From assembly GCA_910587145.1 (NCBI GenBank), contig CAJUMH010000001.1, forward strand, positions 16,465 to 80,464: a stretch of DNA of 64,000 nucleotides, given 5' to 3'. Shown piece by piece: positions 26,445-36,100 of this stretch. The DNA comes from an uncultured Ruthenibacterium sp. Its GTDB lineage: Bacteria > Bacillota > Clostridia > Oscillospirales > Ruminococcaceae. Below the pieces are notes generated by a model, which did no database searches, was not told the DNA's origin, and saw nothing but the letters and a program-made list of their open reading frames with translations. Position numbers and translations under genes: made by a program. How positions within the stretch are numbered: the stretch's first letter is position 1; each line of letters opens with the position of its first letter.

Positions 26445-27974
26445 TCACTGGTTATACCAGTATTTCCTGTCCAGATTGCGGTACTGCACCGCCTCAAAAA
26501 CGTGCTCGGCCTCAATGCGTTCGCTGCCGGCAAGATCGGCAATGGTACGGCTCACCTTTAAAATGCGGTCGTAGGCCCGCGCGGAAAGGCCCATGCGCTC
26601 GAAGGCCGCGCGCAGCACACGGTCGGCGTCCGGCGCAAGGCGGCACACCCGGCGCAGCACGGGGCCCGTCATGCGTGCGTTGCACGAAACGCCCGTTCCC
26701 GCGTAGCGCTTCGTCTGCACGGCGCGCGCCGCCAGCACCCGCTTTAAGATCTCCGCGCTGCGCTCGCCCGCCGTATCGCCCGCAAGATCGTCATATTCCA
26801 CGGGCGAAACCTCCACGTGCAGATCGATGCGATCCAGCAGCGGGCCGGAAATGCGCTGTAAGTACCGCTCAATGGCATACGGCGTGCACGAGCACGCGCG
26901 CGTGGGATGGCCGAAATAGCCGCACGGGCAGGGATTCATGGCGGCCGCCAGCATCATGCCGCACGGAAACGTCGCCGTGCCCGCCACACGGCTCACCGTC
27001 ACCTCGCCGTCCTCCAGCGGCTGGCGCAGGATCTCCAGCGCATCGCGCTGGAATTCCGGCAGCTCGTCCAAAAACAGAACGCCGTTATGCGCAAAACTCA
27101 CCTCGCCGGGGCGCGGCATGCTGCCGCCGCCCACCAGCCCCGCCGCGCTCACGGAATGGTGCGGCGCACGGAACGGGCGGTGATTCATAAGGCCGCTGCC
27201 GCGCGGCAAAGCGCCCGCCACGGAATAAACCTGTGTGGTCTCCACGGCCTCGGCGCGCGTCAGCGGCGGCAGAATGCCCGGCAGGCGCTTGGCCAGCATC
27301 GATTTGCCCGTGCCGGGCGCGCCGATGAGCAGAATGTTGTGCCCGCCCGCCGCCGCGATTTCCATCGCGCGGCGCGCCTCCGGCTGGCCGCGCACATCGG
27401 AAAAATCCGGTACGCCCTCAAGGCCGCCCGGTGCAAACTCCGTGGGCGGCGCGGGCGCCAGCAGCGCCTCGCCTGTCAAATGGCGCACCGCGTCCAGCGC
27501 CGTGTTTACGGGATACACCTCGATCCCTCCGGCCGCGGCGGCCTCGGCCGCATTGCCCGCGGGCACAAACAGGCGCCGGATTCCCTGCCTTTGCGCGGCC
27601 AGCGCCATCGGCAGCACGCCCGTCACCTCGCGCACGCCGCCGTCCAGCGAAAGCTCGCCCAGAAACGCCGTGTCGGCGTCCGGCGCGGCCAGCTGCCCGG
27701 ACGCCGCCAAAATCGCCAGCAGCACGGGCAGATCGTACACCGGCCCGGTTTTGCGGATATCTCCGGGCGCAAGGTTCACCGTAATGCGGCTCACCGGCCA
27801 TGTGAACGAAAGGTTTTTCAGCGCGCTGCGCACGCGGTCGGCGGCCTCGCGCACGGCGCTGTCCGGCAGGCCCACAATCGCAAACTGCGGCAGCCCGCCG
27901 CTGATATCCGCCTCGACGCCGACGCCAAAGCCCCGAAGCGCAAACACGCCCAGACTCTTTACCCGCGCAAACAT
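26445..27974 (-). CDS. comM: YifB/ComM family Mg-chelatase-like AAA+ ATPase
   Basis: A 509-residue protein. The N-terminal Lon-protease-like fold domain (residues 1-165: FALRGFGVGVEADISGGLPQF, FLGELSLDGGVREVTGVLP) is followed by an AAA+ core with Walker A GAPGTGKS near residue 216. A zinc-binding stretch CPCGYFGHPTRACSC and the C-terminal Mg_chelatase_C domain follow. ComM of Vibrio drives branch migration during natural transformation; many Firmicutes have it without proven competence. The start at 27974 has GGGGGA upstream. Confidence 0.95.
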   Translation of the reverse strand: MFARVKSLGVFALRGFGVGVEADISGGLPQFAIVGLPDSAVREAADRVRSALKNLSFTWPVSRITVNLAPGDIRKTGPVYDLPVLLAILAASGQLAAPDADTAFLGELSLDGGVREVTGVLPMALAAQRQGIRRLFVPAGNAAEAAAAGGIEVYPVNTALDAVRHLTGEALLAPAPPTEFAPGGLEGVPDFSDVRGQPEARRAMEIAAAGGHNILLIGAPGTGKSMLAKRLPGILPPLTRAEAVETTQVYSVAGALPRGSGLMNHRPFRAPHHSVSAAGLVGGGSMPRPGEVSFAHNGVLFLDELPEFQRDALEILRQPLEDGEVTVSRVAGTATFPCGMMLAAAMNPCPCGYFGHPTRACSCTPYAIERYLQRISGPLLDRIDLHVEVSPVEYDDLAGDTAGERSAEILKRVLAARAVQTKRYAGTGVSCNARMTGPVLRRVCRLAPDADRVLRAAFERMGLSARAYDRILKVSRTIADLAGSERIEAEHVFEAVQYRNLDRKYWYNQ

Positions 27975-28051
27975 TTTGCCGTTCCCCCTAAATGGCCGGT
28001 TCCGGCCCAAAGGCTCCGTTTGCTCCTTTGGCCGCCCGTTTCCGTCAGAAT

Positions 28052-28129
28052 GTTCTTTTCCTGTGTTTTCCGTTCTTTTCCGTGCTTTCTGTTCTTTTCC
28101 TGTGTTTTCCGTTCTTTTCCGTGCTTTCT
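28052..28129. repeat. 39-bp perfect tandem duplication upstream of comM
   Basis: Two identical copies of a 39-base unit (28052-28090 and 28091-28129) built from gttcttttcc and gtgctttct blocks. Each unit itself contains two related halves. A lone gttcttttcc appears again near 28268. It lies in the divergent 550-base gap between comM and the phosphohexomutase gene. Confidence 0.92.
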
Positions 28130-28378
28130 TCAGTATACTGCAAATTTGTTTTTTTCACAAGCAAACGTGCGCAAACAGATCCGGCTCATTTGCCACGGCC
28201 GCCGCTTCCTGCCACAGGGAAATCGCGCCAGTGATCAAAACCCCTGCGCGGCCCTTGCGGGCATTTTGTGTTCTTTTCCCGCCGCCCTGTGTACAGAGCA
28301 TCGCGCGTTTTTTGGATGAATTGCGCAAATTTTGGGCATTGCGCACAGGTTTTTTCAAGATTTTTGTCAAGGTGCGAA

Positions 28379-28407
28379 TTGACATGCTTTGCGCGATACG
28401 ATATGAT
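28379..28407 (+). promoter_or_regulatory. Sigma-A promoter of the phosphohexomutase gene
   Basis: TTGACA (28379-28384) and TATGAT (28402-28407) have exactly 17 bases between them. The start codon lies 120 bases further on, leaving a G+C-rich leader of about 110 bases. I see no recognised riboswitch in it. Confidence 0.85.
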
Positions 28408-28526
28408 ATTTATATATCATTGTCCCATGCCAAAGGGTGCGCCCGGCGGCGCGGGAACGAATCCGGGAGAGCGTTTTGTCCGGCCGGGCCGGGCGGCGCG
28501 GCTCCTTACGAAAGCGGGGCTTATTG

Positions 28527-30239
28527 ATGTATCAGCAGGAATATGAACGGTGGCTCGCCGCCGAGCTGGAAGACAGAGACCTGAAGCCGGAGCTGCTCAG
28601 CATTCAGGGCATCGACGCCGAGATTCAGGATCGTTTTGCCGTATCGCTGGAATTCGGCACGGCCGGCCTGCGCGGCGTTCTGGGCGCGGGCACCAATCGC
28701 ATGAACATCTATATGGTGCGCAAGGCCACACAGGGGCTTGCCAATTATTTAAACCGCCAAAGCGGCAAAAAAAGCGTCGCCATCTCTTACGACAGCCGCA
28801 TTAAAAGCGAAACGTTTGCCCACGAGGCCGCGCGCGTGCTGGCTGCAAACGGCGTGAAGGCGTATCTTTACAAAGAGCTGATGCCCGTTCCGGCGCTCAG
28901 CTTTGCAACGCGCCATCTGCACTGCGACGCCGGCATTATGGTAACGGCCAGCCACAACCCGGCCAAATACAACGGCTACAAGGCCTATGGGCCGGACGGC
29001 TGCCAGATGACGAGCGAGGCCGCCGACGCGGTGTATGCCGAGATGCAGGCAACCGATCTTTTTACGGGCGTAAAGCTGGCGGATTACGACGCCGCGCTCG
29101 CCGCCGGGCAAATTGAATACATCGGCCAGGATACCGTCGAGGCGCTGTACGAAAACATCAAGGCGCAGAGCGTGCGCCCGGGCCTGTGCAAAACGGCCGG
29201 CCTGAAGCTGGTATATTCGCCGCTGAACGGCTCGGGCCTTGTGCCGGTTACGCGCGTGCTTTCGGATATCGGCGTTACGGATATTACCGTGGTGCCCGAA
29301 CAGAAAGAGCCGGACGGCAACTTCCCCACCTGCCCGTACCCGAACCCCGAGATCCGCGAGGCGCTGGCTCTGGGCCTTGCGCTGGCAGAACAATCCGGCG
29401 CCGACCTGATGCTGGCGACCGACCCGGACGCCGACCGCGTGGGCATCGCCGTGCGCTGTGCCGACGGCAGCTACGAGCTGCTGAGCGGCAACGAGGTGGG
29501 CGTGCTGCTTTTGGATTATATCTGCAAGGCGCGCATTGAAAACGGCACGATGCCGAAAAACCCCGTATGCGTAAAATCCCTTGTCTCCACGCCGCTGGCC
29601 GACGCCGTTGCGGCGCACTACGGCGTAGAATGCCGCAATGTGCTCACGGGCTTTAAGTGGATCGGCGATCAGATCGCCGGGCTGGAGGCCGCCGGCGAGG
29701 TGGAGCGCTTCATCTTTGGCTTTGAGGAAAGCTACGGCTACCTTGCGGGCAGCTACGTGCGCGATAAGGACGCCGTGGTGGGCTCCATGCTCATCTGCGA
29801 GATGGCGGCCTACTACCGCAGCATCGGTTCGTCCATCAAGCAGGAGCTGGAGCGCATTTACGGCGAATACGGCCGCTACCTGAACAAGGTAAACAGCTTC
29901 GAGTTTGAAGGGCTTTCCGGCATGGAGACCATGACAAACATCATGGAGCGCCTGCGCAACAATCCCCCGGCGGAATTTGCGGGTTGCAAGGTGATTACCG
30001 TGGCCGACCACAAAAAGCGCGAAAAAACAGACGTTGCCACCGGCAAAACAGAGCCCATCAACCTGCCCGCCGCAAACGTGCTCATCTACACCCTCGAGGG
30101 CGGCGCGAGCGTGGTGGTGCGCCCCTCGGGCACCGAGCCGAAGATCAAAACCTATTTTACCACGCTGGGCAAAGATCTGGCCGAGGCCGAGGCCCAGCAG
30201 AAGGCGCTGGCCGCCGCGCTGCAGCCGCTGCTGAAATAA
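28527..30239 (+). CDS. pgcA: Phospho-sugar mutase (phosphoglucomutase/phosphomannomutase)
   Basis: A 570-residue alpha-D-phosphohexomutase of the long PgcA class. Motifs in order: substrate entry FGTAGLRGVLGAGTNRMN near residue 41, the phosphoserine loop GIMVTASHNPAKYNGYK near 140, the metal-binding DPDADRVG near 300, the sugar-binding GFEESYGYLAG near 405 and the phosphate-binding RPSGTEPKIK near 530. It interconverts glucose-1- and -6-phosphate for polysaccharide and teichoic acid precursors. The start at 28527 fits the family N-terminus; the ribosome binding site is only GGGGC. Confidence 0.95.
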   Translation: MYQQEYERWLAAELEDRDLKPELLSIQGIDAEIQDRFAVSLEFGTAGLRGVLGAGTNRMNIYMVRKATQGLANYLNRQSGKKSVAISYDSRIKSETFAHEAARVLAANGVKAYLYKELMPVPALSFATRHLHCDAGIMVTASHNPAKYNGYKAYGPDGCQMTSEAADAVYAEMQATDLFTGVKLADYDAALAAGQIEYIGQDTVEALYENIKAQSVRPGLCKTAGLKLVYSPLNGSGLVPVTRVLSDIGVTDITVVPEQKEPDGNFPTCPYPNPEIREALALGLALAEQSGADLMLATDPDADRVGIAVRCADGSYELLSGNEVGVLLLDYICKARIENGTMPKNPVCVKSLVSTPLADAVAAHYGVECRNVLTGFKWIGDQIAGLEAAGEVERFIFGFEESYGYLAGSYVRDKDAVVGSMLICEMAAYYRSIGSSIKQELERIYGEYGRYLNKVNSFEFEGLSGMETMTNIMERLRNNPPAEFAGCKVITVADHKKREKTDVATGKTEPINLPAANVLIYTLEGGASVVVRPSGTEPKIKTYFTTLGKDLAEAEAQQKALAAALQPLLK

Positions 30240-30334
30240 GCCTTTTCGCTTCGGCGCAGCCGGGCGGCCGGCGTGCGCCGAAGCCGATGCGCGGCGGCTT
30301 GCGCCGCCTCTGCACAACCTACAAACAAGCAAAC

Positions 30335-30384
30335 AAGCCCGCAGCGGGCCGGGGATCAAAGCGGCCGGCCTGCGCGGGCTTTTC
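30335..30384 (+). terminator. Terminator of the phosphohexomutase transcript
   Basis: AAGCCCGC (30335-30342) pairs with GCGGGCTT (30374-30381), with further G+C pairing inside, and is followed by a short T run. It separates the housekeeping mutase from the ATPase pair downstream. Confidence 0.65.
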
Positions 30385-30410
30385 GTTTGAAGCAAAGCGC
30401 GTCTGCCGAT

Positions 30411-30447
30411 CCCTTTGGCGCCGGTGCCCAAAGCGCCGGTCAAAGGG
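30411..30447. promoter_or_regulatory. Inverted repeat upstream of the LSm/CSD-ATPase gene
   Basis: CCCTTTG (30411-30417) and CAAAGGG (30441-30447) flank two direct copies of gcgccggt that also pair with each other through CCGG. It is 31 bases upstream of the start at 30479. No clear TTGACA/TATAAT pair is visible nearby. This could be an operator or an RNA hairpin controlling the ATPase pair. Confidence 0.45.
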
Positions 30448-30478
30448 CATTGTCCAAAAAACTTGTGGGAGGGATTTT

Positions 30479-33400
30479 ATGGCCACCATGCAAGAGCTGA
30501 TGCAGCAGAGCATTCCCCTTGGGCGCCCCGTTACCGTCACATTGAAAAACGGCAAGGAGCTGGAGGGAACACTGCGCCAGTTTGACGAAACGCTGTTTTA
30601 CCTGCAGTTCCCAAACGGAAACCTGCAGCCGGTCTCTTACGAGCTTGTGGGCACCTACGAGCTGTCGGAGAGCGCCGTCTCGGCGCAGGGCGCGGCAAAC
30701 GCGGCCGATCTGCCGGGCGCGCAGCGCCTTTCGGCCGAGGGCCTGTGCGCAGAGATCCGGGATTCCGCAATTGGCCTTGCGGCACTGCAAAAGCAGCTGC
30801 GCAAAGAGTCCCCCTCGCTGTATCAGGCCTGCGGCTCCGCCCTGGAGGCACTGAACCACGCCATAAAAGTAAACGAAACGGCGGTAAAGTTCGGCCGCAC
30901 GCCGCGCGTGCTCTCGTCGCTGTTGGAGTGCTCCCGCGGGGATCCGGGCAATTCCTGCCTTCTGGCGCTGCTTGGCGAGGCCGCCCTGCTGGCAAAGGAC
31001 GCGAAGCTTGCCGAAAGCGCGCTCGCCGGCTATGAACGGGATTGGTCGGAGGCTTGCTATTCCTCGCTGAATTTGCTGCGGCTTTTGTGCGCGCTTTCCC
31101 TGCAAAGCGAGAACCGCTCTGTTCTGCTGCGGCTTTGCGAAAAATGCCCTTCCGCCCACCGGCCCGCCTGCGCAAAGGCAATGCTGTATCTGCTCGCAGA
31201 GCTGGGGATCCCCTCCGGTCTTTCTGCGGGCGCGCAGCCGGAAGACGCGGCGGTATTCGCCGCGCTTGCGGAAAAGCTGAGGGCGCCCGCCGCAAACGCC
31301 GCCGGCCCCGCGGGCTCTGCCGCCGCGCCCGCGGCCGCCGCTTTTGCCGCAGAGGCCGCCTTACCGCCGTCAGACGAGGCCCCGCACGCCGCACCTGCGG
31401 CGGCCGCAGCAGCCGTGCCTGCCCCTTCCTCAAAGCATCTTCAGGGCACCGTTACCGCCTATTTTCCCTCAACCGGCTTCGGGATCCTTACCGATATGCA
31501 TGGCTCGGAATATCAGTTTGTCGCCGCCAATCTGGCAGAGGCCGAAGACAAGCCGTATCTCGCGCCCGGCGTGGCGGTGTGGTTTACCAAAAGCACTGTG
31601 TACAGCAAAAAAAAGCAGCAGATGGTAGACGCCGCCGGAAACATTGTGCTCGCGGAGCAGAAAACCGCCGCTGTTCTGCCAAAGCCCAACGTTCAGATTG
31701 ATTTTGGCAAATACAAATTCATCGAGGGCGAAACGCTTGTGGTGCGCAGTAAAGCCGGGACTGAGCTTGTGGGGCAATATCGCTCGCAGAACGGCCATTC
31801 CGTTTTGCTGCAGACGGCGGACGGCAGCGAGATCTCGATTCCTTTTTCCGAGATGGACGCGCTCTTTTTCTGCGGCCTCATCACCTCCTACAACGTGTTC
31901 AGCGCCTCCGGGCGCATCAATAACGATTACGTCTTCCGCATCACAAATGTCATCAACAAGCAGCTGGTGCATTTGCTCAAAATCGGAAAATACAATTTCT
32001 ATCCCTGCCTGTATTCGCTCATCATCGACGGCACCTCCTCCTATATCAACACTGTGGATTTTTTTGCCAAAGAGCTCTGCGAGCAGCTTGTCTGGAAGGC
32101 CGGCAGGATCTTTGGCGTGTACGAATCGGGCAACTATTTCTCCGTAGACGGCGAAAACCGCTGCTACGAGAGCATTCTCTCCGACAGCACCGTGCTGCGA
32201 TATTTGCGCGGGGGCGATTTTCTGCAGCAGGAGGTTTTTTACAAAACGGTGTTTCACCGCACGGTGGACGGCCGGCGCAAGGGCAAGCTTTCTGTCAGTG
32301 TCATTGATATCCGCAGCAAATACCAGATCGGCAAGGTAACGGAGCTGCTGGGTGTCGAACATCAAAATGCCCGGGTGCAGTGCGGCTCGCATTTCTATAT
32401 TTGCCACTCGGAACAAAAGCAGCTTTCGCCGGATGCGGCGGTGAAGGCAGCCCTCGGGTGCGATGAACAGGGCGTGCTCGTTGCCGCCGTCTGCAGCCGC
32501 GGCGATCTTTCGCTGCCCACGTTTGCAGAGGAGATCCGGCGAAAAAAAGACGCGCTGGAATCCGCGCTGCGCAGCGCCGAGGCAGCGGGTGATGTAGAGC
32601 AGCAGCTTTCGCTCACCCGGCAGCTTTTAGAGCAGCTGCTGACAAGCCCCGAGAGCGCGCTGGAAAACATCTTCCAGCTGTGTGTACGCTACGGCCGCCT
32701 GCCGTATGCCGCTCAGGTGATGGCGCAATACGGCTATATGCTCCCCGCGCCGCAGTTCTCCGCTGTTATGATGCAGTTGGAGGCTCTTTTGGGCAACGAG
32801 GCCGCCGCGATCGGCCATGCGCGCCAGTACCTGCTTTGCTCGGAGGGTGACGATGCGTTTTTGCTCTCGGCGGCGCGGGCGATTATTTATCAAAAAATCT
32901 CCGCGGATTCGCTGCAGGAGCACATTTTGCAGCGCAAGCCGCTGCGTTTTGTTCCCCGCATCGGCTATTTTGACAGCCGCACCCGCTCGGGCTATATTCT
33001 TTGGGACGAGGGAAAGCTAAACTTCTCGCACAAAGACGTTGTGGATTACGATCCCTCGGCAATCGATCCGGATCAATTTGTTTATCATGTCTCGTTCGAA
33101 ATCGACCGCAGCAGGCCCGTGCCCAAGGCAAGCGAGGTGCGCATTCTGGATACGCTGCCGCGGGAGGGCTCCGGCCGCGAGGCGGACAGCGCCCGCGAGG
33201 AACCCGCCGCGGGCGTTCCCGATCCCGGCATGAGCGCCTTTGATTTTCCCTGGGAAGACGAGATCCCGTTTTCCTCCGCCGCCGTAATGACGCTGCTGGA
33301 ATTCAAGCGCGACAATTTTGATTGGAACGGCATCATCGGCTATCTGCCTACGGCGGACCGGAAAAAAATCAAAAACGGCGAGTTTACGGGCACGGCGGCC

Positions 33401-36094
33401 GAGGCGGAGGCGCTGATCAATTTGCTGCGCAACTGCTATAAAAAAAGGCCCGAATTTTTCCAGGCCACACCGGCGGAGGTGCGCCCCAACTTTTTGCTGT
33501 TGGCCGCAAAGCTGCACAAAAGCTTTGCCCGGGAGGACGGCGAGGCCTTTTTCCACCCGCAAACCGGCAACCGGATCCTGTTCGATTACGCGCTGCGGTA
33601 TTTGAGCGGGAACAACGCGCGGGAGCAGGCCGAAGTAGAATACTATTGCGAGAGCGTTTTTCGGAACGATTTTCCCGATTCGGTGCGCTATCGCATGGAG
33701 GCCCGCTGTCTTGCCGCGTATTTCGCGGGCACGGCGGAGATCGACCTCAACCGCTGCGCGGAGCGCAGCGCCATTGTCAAGATTTTGCGCCGCCCGTGCG
33801 TCGATCCGCTCGGCCTTTCCAAAATGCTGCTCAACCTGCCGGAGCCCATTTTGGACGAGCTGCTCGACAGCCTGCCCGCCCCGCTGCTGAAGGAGATCGC
33901 GCACACCATCATCGTGCAGCTGAACAACGCCGATATCAGCGGTGAAATGGGCCTTCGGGACGCCGTAAAGCAGTACTATACCGATTACCATTACTATTTG
34001 AAGGACTTCGGCAAAAAGCTCACCAACCCCGCGCGCACCCTCGTCAACGACGTGCAGTTTTTCCTCGAACAGTTTGAAACCGTTACCGAGAGCATCGGCA
34101 AGCACCTGTTCGATACGGACGAAGCGTATCTTGCCAAGATCCGCAAAATCGTCAACGATATCAAAACCGAGCTTCAGATGGAAGAGATCGGCAGCAAAAC
34201 AGTGCGGCTGCAGCTGGAATGGCAGAACATTCAAAGCCTCCTGCGCTCCATCGGGAAGCACCCCTCGCAGCTTTCGTTTGAATCGCTGCGCCCGTTTTTG
34301 ATGGGCGGCCAAAAGGCGCTCGCTGATTATTTAAACCGCCAGTACGAGTTGTTCCCGCCGCGGCTTACCGTGCGCCACTACGGCCTGCGCAACAACGACC
34401 GGCAGGAGACCATTGAGCTTTCCAACGACGAAAACCGGCTGCCGGCCAACAACGTAAAGGTGCTGCACGCCGCGCCCTACGGCCAGCCCAAGGGCTTTAT
34501 CGTAGACGCCAAGGGCAGCCGCCCCATTCTGGGCAACGGCCAGCAGATCGACAGCGGCAAAGCCGCCGAGATCAGCATTCCCATCCTGCTGGACCGCGCC
34601 CTCGCGCCGGACGTGCTGGAGCTGTCGCTGGATCTTTCCTATGAATATATCGTCCGCTACGACGCAGAGCTCGGCGCCGCGGAAACCGAGGTGCGCGAGC
34701 TGCGCGGGCAGATCATCCAGATCCCGCTGAATATCCTGAACACCGATCTTATCGGGGAAAACCCCTATTCCAAGTTTGCCAGCGGCGACGTGATGAAGCC
34801 GGACGACGCCGACGCAAAAAAAATGTTTTTCGGCCGCGATGCCGAGATCGCGGATATCTGCAAAATGCTCGTCGGTGCCGACGGCAGGCTGAAGGCGGGC
34901 AGCATTGTGGCTATTTACGGGCAAAAGCGCTGCGGCAAATCCTCCGTGATGTTCTTTTTGGGCGAGGAGCTCAAGCGCCGCTGCCCCGGCACGATCGTGC
35001 TTGCCATCAACGCGCAGGGCAAGGGCATCGGCTCCGGAGACGACCGCGATTTCTATTACCGCAGCCTGCTCAGCGATGTCTGCACGCAGCTGCAAACCCA
35101 GATCCGCCGCACGCCCGGCCTGCGGGATGCGCTGCGTCTGGCCCAGCTGCGGCCGCCTACGGTGCGGGATATCGTCGGAGAATTCGGCGAGATGTATTTC
35201 CATGAATTTTTTCAGAATTTCCGCGAACAGCTTGGCGGCCAATACACCGTCCTTCTGATGGTGGACGAGTTCACGCAGATCTACATCCATATGAAGCGGC
35301 ACAAAATCAACGAGGATTTCCTGAACCGCTGGCGCGCCATGATCCACGACAACGGCTTTGCCAACATCATCGTCGGCCAAGATTTTATGGATAAATTCAC
35401 CACCGATGAGGAAATCACCTCGCAAAATCTGGGCGGCGCCGTCAACGGTTTGGGCACGATGGGGCGCAAGCGGCTCACCTATCTGGACAAAAATGCCGCG
35501 CGCGATATGATCGAAACGCCCGTCCGCTTTTCCGACGGCAGCAGCCGCTACCGCGGCCAGCTGGGCGAGGAGGCCGTCAATTACATCTACGATCTCACCG
35601 GCGGCAGCGCGTTCTATCTGATGAAATTCTGCAACGCGCTGGTGGACTATATGCGCGACTACGGCGAACAGCTTGTCTCGAAAAGCCTTGTGGATACCGT
35701 TGCGCGGGGCTATGTGTTCGATACGCTGAACGACCCCATCAGCAAAACCGATTTCGATCCCATCTTCAACGAATACAGCTATCGGGATCTGCCCACGGGC
35801 AGCGAGCCGGGCGAGGGTGAGGCCGATATCAGCATTCAGGTGCGCGACGAGATCAAAAAGACATACCGGCTGTTAAAGCAGATCGCCGATCTTGCGGACA
35901 GCCAGGGCGTTTGCAGCGTACGCAAGCTGCGCTGGGACGATCGCGAGGAGCGCGACCGCTATCTGCGCTCGCTGATGATCCGGGGCGTACTCACCGACCG
36001 CAACAGGCGGGACATTACGACCGAGCAGGTAGATCAACTGGATGTCAAGATCAAGGTCCAGCTGTTTTCCATCTGGCTGAAGGACAGGGGGTAA
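30479..36094 (+). CDS. Giant multidomain ATPase with LSm-like and cold-shock-like domains (candidate conflict-system sensor)
   Basis: A 1871-residue protein with a GGGAGG ribosome binding site. Residues 14-65 resemble an LSm/Hfq-like barrel (VTVTLKNGKELEGTLRQFD). An Ala-rich linker spans about 268-318. A cold-shock-like barrel (about 320-390, GTVTAYFPSTGFGILTD) follows, then another barrel-like block (411-470). A second cold-shock-like segment lies at 823-890 (RIGYFDSRTRSGYILWDEGK), then helical repeats and a beta-rich block (about 1291-1418). The C-terminal STAND/MNS-type NTPase starts FFGRDAEI, with Walker A GQKRCGKSS (1481-1489) and Walker B LLMVDEF (D1596, E1597), then a winged-helix-like end. 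No membrane segments. Domain calls come from pattern reading; the function is inferred to be nucleic-acid sensing. Confidence 0.8.
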   Translation: MATMQELMQQSIPLGRPVTVTLKNGKELEGTLRQFDETLFYLQFPNGNLQPVSYELVGTYELSESAVSAQGAANAADLPGAQRLSAEGLCAEIRDSAIGLAALQKQLRKESPSLYQACGSALEALNHAIKVNETAVKFGRTPRVLSSLLECSRGDPGNSCLLALLGEAALLAKDAKLAESALAGYERDWSEACYSSLNLLRLLCALSLQSENRSVLLRLCEKCPSAHRPACAKAMLYLLAELGIPSGLSAGAQPEDAAVFAALAEKLRAPAANAAGPAGSAAAPAAAAFAAEAALPPSDEAPHAAPAAAAAAVPAPSSKHLQGTVTAYFPSTGFGILTDMHGSEYQFVAANLAEAEDKPYLAPGVAVWFTKSTVYSKKKQQMVDAAGNIVLAEQKTAAVLPKPNVQIDFGKYKFIEGETLVVRSKAGTELVGQYRSQNGHSVLLQTADGSEISIPFSEMDALFFCGLITSYNVFSASGRINNDYVFRITNVINKQLVHLLKIGKYNFYPCLYSLIIDGTSSYINTVDFFAKELCEQLVWKAGRIFGVYESGNYFSVDGENRCYESILSDSTVLRYLRGGDFLQQEVFYKTVFHRTVDGRRKGKLSVSVIDIRSKYQIGKVTELLGVEHQNARVQCGSHFYICHSEQKQLSPDAAVKAALGCDEQGVLVAAVCSRGDLSLPTFAEEIRRKKDALESALRSAEAAGDVEQQLSLTRQLLEQLLTSPESALENIFQLCVRYGRLPYAAQVMAQYGYMLPAPQFSAVMMQLEALLGNEAAAIGHARQYLLCSEGDDAFLLSAARAIIYQKISADSLQEHILQRKPLRFVPRIGYFDSRTRSGYILWDEGKLNFSHKDVVDYDPSAIDPDQFVYHVSFEIDRSRPVPKASEVRILDTLPREGSGREADSAREEPAAGVPDPGMSAFDFPWEDEIPFSSAAVMTLLEFKRDNFDWNGIIGYLPTADRKKIKNGEFTGTAAEAEALINLLRNCYKKRPEFFQATPAEVRPNFLLLAAKLHKSFAREDGEAFFHPQTGNRILFDYALRYLSGNNAREQAEVEYYCESVFRNDFPDSVRYRMEARCLAAYFAGTAEIDLNRCAERSAIVKILRRPCVDPLGLSKMLLNLPEPILDELLDSLPAPLLKEIAHTIIVQLNNADISGEMGLRDAVKQYYTDYHYYLKDFGKKLTNPARTLVNDVQFFLEQFETVTESIGKHLFDTDEAYLAKIRKIVNDIKTELQMEEIGSKTVRLQLEWQNIQSLLRSIGKHPSQLSFESLRPFLMGGQKALADYLNRQYELFPPRLTVRHYGLRNNDRQETIELSNDENRLPANNVKVLHAAPYGQPKGFIVDAKGSRPILGNGQQIDSGKAAEISIPILLDRALAPDVLELSLDLSYEYIVRYDAELGAAETEVRELRGQIIQIPLNILNTDLIGENPYSKFASGDVMKPDDADAKKMFFGRDAEIADICKMLVGADGRLKAGSIVAIYGQKRCGKSSVMFFLGEELKRRCPGTIVLAINAQGKGIGSGDDRDFYYRSLLSDVCTQLQTQIRRTPGLRDALRLAQLRPPTVRDIVGEFGEMYFHEFFQNFREQLGGQYTVLLMVDEFTQIYIHMKRHKINEDFLNRWRAMIHDNGFANIIVGQDFMDKFTTDEEITSQNLGGAVNGLGTMGRKRLTYLDKNAARDMIETPVRFSDGSSRYRGQLGEEAVNYIYDLTGGSAFYLMKFCNALVDYMRDYGEQLVSKSLVDTVARGYVFDTLNDPISKTDFDPIFNEYSYRDLPTGSEPGEGEADISIQVRDEIKKTYRLLKQIADLADSQGVCSVRKLRWDDREERDRYLRSLMIRGVLTDRNRRDITTEQVDQLDVKIKVQLFSIWLKDRG

Positions 36095-36100
36095 TCGGGC

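Noticed and set aside
28749..30443. 564-codon minus-strand frame opposite the phosphohexomutase
   Set aside because: Antisense to a complete PgcA with every catalytic motif; the composition is Gly/Ala/Arg/His shadow.
29984..30478. N-terminal extension of the giant ATPase
   Set aside because: The frame overlaps pgcA and its terminator. The ATG at 30479 has a strong GGGAGG and begins the LSm-like domain.
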